Origin: Lentisphaeria bacterium
Lineage (GTDB): Bacteria > Verrucomicrobiota > Lentisphaeria > Oligosphaerales > Oligosphaeraceae
Length of the DNA: 64,000 bases
Reading direction: 5' to 3'
Assembly (NCBI GenBank): GCA_024405215.1
Contig: JAKSPB010000016.1
Location: 1-64,000 of the forward strand
Below the pieces are notes generated by a model. It worked only from the letters and a program-made list of their open reading frames with translations. It was not told the origin of the DNA and searched no databases. Shown here in pieces: positions 58,639 to 64,000 of this stretch (positions are counted from its first letter, which is position 1; each line of letters begins with the position of its first letter). A program made the translations under genes and the position numbers.

Positions 58639-61377
58639 ATGAAAAATTCGTTGCTTATCCGTTGGATTGTCATCCTGGCCGTCGTCGTCGGCTGGACCAT
58701 TTCCATTTTCCCCATGAAGGACCGGGATTTCCTGGCCGAGTTCAATCGGCGCGCCGCGAAAGGCGTCGCCATCCTGGAGCAGAAGGCCGAGCGCGCAAAG
58801 GCTATCCAGGCGAAGCTTGACGGCATTGCCGACAAGAATTCCGCCGAGTATGCCGCCGCTCTCAAGGATCTGGCTGCCAACAACGCCACCACCGGCATCT
58901 CCGCCGAACAAGCTCTGGCCGAGTGGAAGGAACTGAATCGCCGCATTGAGAATCTGCAGAACGGCAAGGACCTCAATGGCAATGATGTTCCCGTAGACGA
59001 GCGCATCACCTATTCTCCCTACAAGGCCGTCGAGACTGCCGCCCGCGGCGACAACGACAAGAACCGCTCCATCCGTCTTGTGAACTTTGTGGCGGTGCCT
59101 CACGCCGGCAGCGTCAATGACAAGACCGTCATGCGTTTTGTGCGCAACAAGACCGCAGGCAAGCTCCATCTGGGTCTTGACCTGCAGGGCGGCACCGAGT
59201 TCGTGGTCTCCTTCGATGAGAAGAACCTGGAAGCCGGCGTCAGTGCCGAAAACGTCCGCGACCAGATCCTTGAGATCTTGCGCAACCGTCTGGACAAGTC
59301 CGGTGTGACCGAGCCCGAACTGAAGGGCATCACCTCCACCGACGTCTCCATCCGCATGCCTTCTGTTGACGAAGGCGACAAGGTCGGCATCCGCAAGACC
59401 ATCAAGGACGCCGCTAAGCTCCAGTTCTTCCTGGTCAGCGCCGACAACGCGGCACTTGTCCAGCAGTACAATGCGGACCCCAACTTCCAGAATCCCGCCA
59501 ATGTCATCCGCAAGGAGATGATCGAGGAGCGCAATGGCGAAGAGGTCGTGGAGACCATCTTCCTGGAGCGCCAGCCCACTCCCGTCCGCGGCGATGATGT
59601 GAAGAGCGCCTTCGCCACCGCCGACGAGTTCGGCCGCTGGGCCATCTCCATGTCCTTCAACGAGCGCGGCGCCATTGCTTTCGGTGACGTGACCGGCGCC
59701 AATGTCGGCCGCCGTCTGGCCATCGTCCTGGACGATACCTGCTACTCCGCTCCCAACATCAACGGCGCCATCACCGGCGGCAACGCCCAGATCACCGGTT
59801 CCTTCACTCTGGAAGAGGCCAAGCGCCTGGCCGGTGTCATCTCCTCCGGTAACCTGCCTGTCTCCATTGACATCTCCTCCGAGTTCGGCACCGAGCCTTC
59901 CCTGGGTGCTGACTCCATCCACTCCGGCGCATACGCCGGCATAGTCGCCCTGCTGGTCGTGCTGGTCTTCATGGCCATCTACTACCGCTTCTGCGGTATC
60001 GTGGCCGACATCGCCCTGCTGGTCAACACCGTGCTGGTCTTCGGCACCATGGCCATCCTGCGCGCCACCATCACCATGCCTGGTATCGCCGGTATGATCT
60101 TGACGGTCGGTATGGCCGTTGACGCCAACGTCCTGATCTTCGAGCACATCCGTGAAGAGCTGTCCAAGGGCCACGGCGTGGAGGCCGCAGTCCGCGGCGG
60201 CTATTCCGGTGCCTTCAGCGCCATCTTCGACTCCAACCTGACCACGCTGCTGACCTGCTGGATGCTGTATGTCTTCGGCTCCGGTACCGTCCAGGGCTTC
60301 GCTGTCACGCTGGCCTTCGGTGTTCTGGCCTCCATGTTCACCGCGCTCTTCATGACCCACGCCATCTTCGACCTCTTCATCGCCAAGAATTGGCTGAAGA
60401 GCCTCTCCATGATGGAACTCAGTTTCCTGAAGAACTGCAATCTCGACTTCGTCAAGCTGATGAAGCCCGCTTTCATCCTGGCCATTGTCCTGGTGGTTCT
60501 CTCTCTGATCGGCTTCTGTGTCCGCGGCCACAACCTGATGGGCATTGACTTCGCCGGCGGTACGCAGATCAGCTACGCTTGCGACGGCACCGAGCCCAAT
60601 GTGGCCGCCGTTCGCGAGTTCCTGAAGAATCGTGGCTATGACACCGCGAAGGTCGGTTACAAACGCGGCCAGTCCGGCAACACCGAATTGGAAATCGTGG
60701 TTCCCGCCCTCAAGCAGGCTGCCGGTGAAACGGAAGTCGACACTCCCGCCAAGTTCTCCCAGTTGTTGGACGAGAAGTTCCCCGAGTGCAAGCTGACGCA
60801 GGGCTCCATCTACCAGGTCGGTCCTTCCGTCGGTGACAAGTTCCGTTCCGACTCCTTCAAGGCCGCCATCTTCTCCTTCGCCTTGGCCTGCCTCTATCTG
60901 GCCTTCCGCTTCCAGTGGATGTATGGCGTGGCCGCCGTGGCCGCCGTCATCCACGACGTGGTCGTCTCTGCCGGTCTGCTCTTCCTGGTCTTCCAGGGAC
61001 AGCTTTCCTTGACCACCGTGGCTGGTTTCCTGACCATCGTCGGTTACTCCCTGAACGATACCATCGTCATCTTCGACCGCGTGCGTTCCGAGGCCGAGCT
61101 TCACAAGGAACTGACCTATTCCCAGCTGATCAACAAGGCCATCAACAGCACGCTTTCCCGTACCATGCTGACCACGCTGACCACCTTGTTCGCGGTTATC
61201 AGCCTGATGATCTTCGGCGGCGGCGTGATCCTGGAATTCGCGCTGGTCATGCTCTTCGGTATGATCTGCGGTACCTTCTCCAGCTTGCTCCTCTCCACTT
61301 CCATCATCAAGCGCTGGCACAAGCAGTCCGTCCAGGACAAGAACGAGGTCGCTTCTGTTCATGCCAAGAAGGCATAA
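58639..61377 (+). CDS. secDF: SecDF protein-export fusion
   Basis: A 912-residue single polypeptide, against separate SecD (615) and SecF (323) in E. coli. The first TM is near residues 7-27, followed by a helical coiled-coil-like insert with AAKGVAILEQKAERAKAIQ. The SecD periplasmic domain contains LHLGLDLQGGTEFVV near residue 180. TM4-6 (~430-560) hold MAVDANVLIFEHIREEL with the conserved functional Asp. SecF begins near residue 600 with LMGIDFAGGTQISY and includes GYSLNDTIVIFDRVRSE, with its own Asp. It uses the proton gradient to finish Sec export. It forms an operon with yajC and ends at a strong terminator. Confidence 0.95.
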   Translation: MKNSLLIRWIVILAVVVGWTISIFPMKDRDFLAEFNRRAAKGVAILEQKAERAKAIQAKLDGIADKNSAEYAAALKDLAANNATTGISAEQALAEWKELNRRIENLQNGKDLNGNDVPVDERITYSPYKAVETAARGDNDKNRSIRLVNFVAVPHAGSVNDKTVMRFVRNKTAGKLHLGLDLQGGTEFVVSFDEKNLEAGVSAENVRDQILEILRNRLDKSGVTEPELKGITSTDVSIRMPSVDEGDKVGIRKTIKDAAKLQFFLVSADNAALVQQYNADPNFQNPANVIRKEMIEERNGEEVVETIFLERQPTPVRGDDVKSAFATADEFGRWAISMSFNERGAIAFGDVTGANVGRRLAIVLDDTCYSAPNINGAITGGNAQITGSFTLEEAKRLAGVISSGNLPVSIDISSEFGTEPSLGADSIHSGAYAGIVALLVVLVFMAIYYRFCGIVADIALLVNTVLVFGTMAILRATITMPGIAGMILTVGMAVDANVLIFEHIREELSKGHGVEAAVRGGYSGAFSAIFDSNLTTLLTCWMLYVFGSGTVQGFAVTLAFGVLASMFTALFMTHAIFDLFIAKNWLKSLSMMELSFLKNCNLDFVKLMKPAFILAIVLVVLSLIGFCVRGHNLMGIDFAGGTQISYACDGTEPNVAAVREFLKNRGYDTAKVGYKRGQSGNTELEIVVPALKQAAGETEVDTPAKFSQLLDEKFPECKLTQGSIYQVGPSVGDKFRSDSFKAAIFSFALACLYLAFRFQWMYGVAAVAAVIHDVVVSAGLLFLVFQGQLSLTTVAGFLTIVGYSLNDTIVIFDRVRSEAELHKELTYSQLINKAINSTLSRTMLTTLTTLFAVISLMIFGGGVILEFALVMLFGMICGTFSSLLLSTSIIKRWHKQSVQDKNEVASVHAKKA

Positions 61378-61387
61378 TCACTAAAAG

Positions 61388-61430
61388 GGCGGCTGGATTG
61401 ATTGCCAATCCACCGCCTTGGAAAATTTTT
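61388..61430 (+). terminator. Terminator after secDF
   Basis: GGCGG pairs with CCGCC and TGGATTG with CAATCCA around a short loop. TTTTT follows at 61426-61430, adjacent to the tRNA 5' end. Confidence 0.7.
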
Positions 61431-61508
<78 letters not shown>

Positions 61509-61512
61509 AATG

Positions 61513-61547
61513 AAAAGGAGTTGTTGCAATTCGCAACAACTCCTTTC
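61513..61547 (+). terminator. Terminator hairpin after tRNA-Pro
   Basis: AAAGGAGTTGTTGC-AATTC-GCAACAACTCCTTT is a perfect 14-bp stem. There is no long T-run after it, but the position is typical. Confidence 0.6.
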
Positions 61548-61613
61548 GCGTTTGGGGCAAGAAATGCGGACGGCAAAACAGATATTGGGAGAATATGGAT
61601 GGCAAAACAGATA

Positions 61614-61645
61614 AGCCTTCGACGAGTTCGCCGAAGGCTCTTTTT
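61614..61645 (-). terminator. Hairpin between tRNA-Pro and the ketosynthase-like gene
   Basis: AGCCTTCG and CGAAGGCT pair around ACGAGTTCGC, followed by CTTTTT. The T-run suits plus-strand transcripts. The minus-strand gene ends 147 bases further on, so use from that side is less clear. It is similar to the terminator at 41316. The rest of 61646-61791 is AT-rich with nothing recognisable. Confidence 0.5.
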
Positions 61646-61791
61646 GTTATATCTTACTATGTTTAGTTTGTTCACTCCTGAAAATGAGGAATAGTTTAGC
61701 TGTGTTTAGTTTGTTTTCGCTCCGTTTTCGATATTTCCAATCAAATTAAATATGCCTGTCGCATTTCGGAAGCGGAAAGACAGATTGCGTT

Positions 61792-62331
61792 TTAGAGGGA
61801 TATCAGGGCGGCGAACAGGGTTTCTTGCAGAGAAGCAGGGAATTTATCCGAATAGCATGGATGGGCGGCATCCGTGACGATGGACTGGGCTTCGACGGCA
61901 ATGACCAGCGCGTAGGGGGCACGGTGAAGCGTGACGAGGGATTCCGCAAGTGCCAGGGCGTTTTCGCGTAGGTCGGGATGGAAGCCTGTGAGTGCGTATG
62001 TGGGGCCGTGGAGGTCGAGGGCGATGCCCAGATAAGCTGCCGCGGCGTTATGGACGGAGTGGGAAAAGGTGGTCGGGGAGATTTCCTCGGCAGGCACATC
62101 CAGGATGTCCATGACGGTCTGGAAGGATGTGGCGGAGGGGCCGAAGGCCGAGGCGGTGATCAGTGCGGAATCAGGGGGAAGCGTCATGCCTTGCAGAAGC
62201 TGGTCTGCGGCGCAGATGCAGAGCGTGGTGTAGCGGTCTGCGCGGCGCAGACGGTATTTCTTGCGTGTCGCCAGGAGAAATTCCTCGGACCATTCGGAAC
62301 CGGGTGTCCAGATTTTGCGGGAGATCGTCAT
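61792..62331 (-). CDS. Ketosynthase-like chain-length-factor protein (Ketoacyl-synt_2 type)
   Basis: A 179-residue protein. ALITASAFGPSATSFQTVMDILDVPAEEISPTTFSHSVHNAAAAYLGIAL matches the N-terminal ketosynthase region of chain-length-factor-type proteins. There is no active-site Cys in the usual position (FSHSVHNAAAA replaces it), so it is non-catalytic. It overlaps the KS gene by 4 bases (ATGA) and probably forms a heterodimer with that KS. The length is that of the short chain-length-factor proteins of aryl polyene and related clusters, not a full KS. Confidence 0.72.
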   Translation of the reverse strand: MTISRKIWTPGSEWSEEFLLATRKKYRLRRADRYTTLCICAADQLLQGMTLPPDSALITASAFGPSATSFQTVMDILDVPAEEISPTTFSHSVHNAAAAYLGIALDLHGPTYALTGFHPDLRENALALAESLVTLHRAPYALVIAVEAQSIVTDAAHPCYSDKFPASLQETLFAALISL

Positions 62332-63476
62332 CGTATTTGCAGGACAAGCGCGGAGTTTGCACCGCCGAAGGCCAGGGAAGTGGATAGCGCACAGGTGCGG
62401 TCGAAGGGGGTGTCGGCCATTAGGGGGGCGAAGGGAATATCTTCCGGAAGATTTTGGAAACGGCAGGAACGGACGGCGGTCTGGGCTTCCAGCATCAAGA
62501 GGCAGAAGATGGCCTCCAGTGCGCCTGCCGCGCCAAGCGTATGGCCTGTCAGGCCTTTGGTGGAATGATATTTCAGGGAAGGACCGAAAACACGGGCCAG
62601 AGTCTGCCCTTCCACTCGGTCGTTGGCTTCGGTGCCGGTACCGTGGGCGTTGATAAAACCAATGGCGTCTGGCGGGATTTCTGCCAGGGTGAGTGCCTCC
62701 CGGATTGTTTGTTCCAGATATTTCCCTGAGGCAAGCGGCTGGGTGATATGATTTGCGTCTGCGTGGCTGGAATAACCAGCCACTTGGTAAGAACTGCTGA
62801 ATTTCCCAGGTGAACCGAGAATCAGGGCCGCCGCCGCTTCGCCTAGGTTAAGGCCGTTGCGGGCGGCATCAAAGGGACGACAAGGTTCATGGGAGAAGAC
62901 CCCGAGCGCATGAAAGCCGTCTAGTGGTCCAGCTCCCAGGATGTCAATTCCGACGGCGATGACAGCGTCGCAAAGTCCGCATTCCAGCCAAAGACATCCG
63001 ATGCCAATGGCATCGGCGGAGGATGTGCAGGCATTGGAGACGGTCAGTGCAGGGCCATTGAGAGCAAGCGTCCAATGTAAGAAATCCGCTGGAGAGGAAT
63101 CCACATAATCCCGGTAGGGTCGGGGATTTTCGGTGGCTTGTCCCTGCCGCAATGCGGCGCAGAACTTCAGGTGATGGAGGTTGCAGAGGACTGTGCTTCC
63201 GGCAATGACGCCGATTCGGAGGCCTTGGCGGCTTTCCTCCGTGGCTAGCTGCGCATTTTCCAAGGCCTCCTGGACGGCGCCGAGGAGCATTCCGAGGGAG
63301 CGGATGGGATGACCGAAGTCGCCGCCTACGGTGAAGATGGGAAGACGGAGCGTGGAGTCTTCCACTCGGCTTTCGTGAGGAAGCACATCCTGTCGGAAGA
63401 GTCCTTCGCGGGCGGCGTCAATGCCGCGTCCCAGGGCGGAGACCTGTCCAATGCCGATGACGGGAATGGGGGTCAT
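62328..63476 (-). CDS. Beta-ketoacyl-ACP synthase (KAS II/FabF-like)
   Basis: A 382-residue protein of standard thiolase fold. Catalytic residues: Cys150 in SNACTSSADAIG, His278 in NAHGTGTEANDRVE and His312 in GLTGHTLGAAGALEA, the full Cys-His-His triad. It condenses malonyl-ACP with a growing chain on ACP. ATGA overlaps on both sides (4 bases) link it to the ACP upstream and the chain-length-factor gene downstream. The N-terminus PIPVIGIGQVSALGRGIDA is normal. The presence of a separate non-catalytic KS partner suggests a specialised polyene or aryl lipid rather than housekeeping fatty acid synthesis. Confidence 0.9.
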   Translation of the reverse strand: MTPIPVIGIGQVSALGRGIDAAREGLFRQDVLPHESRVEDSTLRLPIFTVGGDFGHPIRSLGMLLGAVQEALENAQLATEESRQGLRIGVIAGSTVLCNLHHLKFCAALRQGQATENPRPYRDYVDSSPADFLHWTLALNGPALTVSNACTSSADAIGIGCLWLECGLCDAVIAVGIDILGAGPLDGFHALGVFSHEPCRPFDAARNGLNLGEAAAALILGSPGKFSSSYQVAGYSSHADANHITQPLASGKYLEQTIREALTLAEIPPDAIGFINAHGTGTEANDRVEGQTLARVFGPSLKYHSTKGLTGHTLGAAGALEAIFCLLMLEAQTAVRSCRFQNLPEDIPFAPLMADTPFDRTCALSTSLAFGGANSALVLQIR

Positions 63477-63748
63477 TCTGTCTTGGTGGCGTGTGCCTGG
63501 ACGTATTCGGCCAGGGTGGCGATGTTCTTGAAGAGTTCCTTGTGGTTCTGGAATTCCTTCTGGGGGATGCCATAGTGTCGTTGGAGCATGACGACAAGCT
63601 CCACGGCGTCCAGGGAGTCCAGTCCGACGCGGCTCTGCTCACCGAAAAGCGGTTCGTCATCGGTGAGTTCTTCGGGAGAGACGGTGTCAATGTTCAGCCA
63701 GTCAAAGAGATTGGCCTTGAAGGAGTTGATGAAATCTTGATTGGACAT
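63473..63748 (-). CDS. Acyl carrier protein
   Basis: A 91-residue protein. VGLDSLDAVELVVMLQRHYGI contains the phosphopantetheine serine (Ser45). The helix-loop arrangement is that of ACP, with acidic residues before the motif (TDDEPLFGEQ). It is a little longer than the fatty-acid ACP (78). It overlaps the KS gene by 4 bases and lies 14 bases from the acyltransferase gene. It is likely dedicated to this cluster. Confidence 0.92.
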   Translation of the reverse strand: MSNQDFINSFKANLFDWLNIDTVSPEELTDDEPLFGEQSRVGLDSLDAVELVVMLQRHYGIPQKEFQNHKELFKNIATLAEYVQAHATKTE

Positions 63749-63762
63749 GGCGGGGGAATGGG

Positions 63763-64000
63763 CTAATTTTCGAATTTAAACCATTGATCAGGGAAGCGCC
63801 TGGCGAAGTCGGCGATTTCCTTTGCGTAGAGATTGGCGTAGGGAATCATATCCTTGGGCTTGAGTCTCTTCTCGGAATCGGCAGGATGGATGGGCTGGCC
63901 GATGTGGCAGAGCAGCCGAATGGGATGGTGCTGTAACGCAATCAAGAAAAGAAGGACAGGCGTATGGTTGCGTGCGGCAAGCAGCCAGGGGACGGGGGAG
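63763..64000 (-). CDS. Lipid A biosynthesis-type (HtrB/LpxL-like) acyltransferase, C-terminal part only
   Basis: The open frame runs off the right edge of the window. The visible ~79 residues read PVPWLLAARNHTPVLLFLIAL, then PIRLLCHIGQPIHPAD and YANLYAKEIADFARRFPDQWFKFEN, matching the end of HtrB/LpxL acyltransferases (P-x-Q-W-x-x-x near the C-terminus). It stands upstream of the ACP, in the same direction. It probably transfers a fatty or polyene acyl group to a lipid acceptor, as in aryl polyene clusters, but the start and active-site H-x4-D are outside the window. Confidence 0.7.
   Translation of the reverse strand, partial: SPVPWLLAARNHTPVLLFLIALQHHPIRLLCHIGQPIHPADSEKRLKPKDMIPYANLYAKEIADFARRFPDQWFKFEN

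Noticed and set aside
58621-61362. A 913-codon minus-strand frame under secDF
   Set aside because: Composition (Gly, Asp, Glu, His-rich and repetitive) is an antisense shadow of secDF, which has all expected motifs.

Overview
The window is a dense, GC-rich bacterial chromosome segment of 64 kb with about 56 protein genes, one tRNA gene and several families of dispersed repeats. The cell is Gram-negative: there is an outer-membrane FadL-type porin, a lipocalin, an LPS-kinase-like protein, a lipid-A-type acyltransferase and TolQ/TolR-like proteins. Two secreted pseudopilin-like proteins have the [28 protein letters not shown]-type N-terminus and an H-X9-DG motif. This style is abundant in Lentisphaerota/Victivallales and their PVC relatives, and the secreted glycoside hydrolases and Rpn-family gene fit too. 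Assignment to that group (perhaps a gut Victivallales member) is inference, because no rRNA gene is present.

Layout. 1-5.7 kb: a two-domain hydrolase, a PIF1-like helicase, a lipocalin and a TetR regulator, punctuated by four copies of a ~90-bp repeat. 5.7-12 kb (minus strand): a LemA pair, a RarA fusion and threonine synthase. 12-23.3 kb: a long plus-strand gene array starting with a DJ-1 protein. It runs through an ABC-2-type permease, a membrane-anchored repeat protein, TolQ/TolR/TonB-like proteins, then rsmD, a 5-formyl-THF cyclo-ligase, rny, an Lrp regulator, an aminotransferase and trmB. 23.3-31.7 kb: a large palindromic repeat element, an HD hydrolase, a GH20-like enzyme, an XRE regulator, luxS-mtnN (activated methyl cycle), a FadL porin, a frameshifted symporter remnant, and an ECF sigma factor flanked by MITE-like repeats. 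31.7-36 kb (minus): an LPS-kinase-like gene, ligA and mnmE. 36-47.2 kb: an Rpn-family nuclease with a 24-bp tandem repeat, a large secreted GH42-like protein, an IclR regulator next to a duplicated QueG-like Fe-S protein, and two H-X9-DG pseudopilins.

47.2-61.5 kb: a second copy of the palindromic element, a DEAD-box RNA helicase, a SpoU methyltransferase, an acyltransferase-ACP-AMP-ligase fusion, DUF2304 and two glycosyltransferases, ribD-ribE, a ROK kinase, yajC-secDF and tRNA-Pro(CGG). 61.8-64 kb (minus): the edge of a small beta-ketoacyl synthase/ACP/acyltransferase cluster, possibly aryl-polyene-like.

The most unusual material is (i) the modular palindromic repeat elements and MITE-like sequences; (ii) the permease/TPR/TolQ-TolR locus, whose TolR-like subunit lacks the usual membrane aspartate; (iii) the PlsC-ACP-ligase fusion; and (iv) the internally duplicated QueG-like protein.
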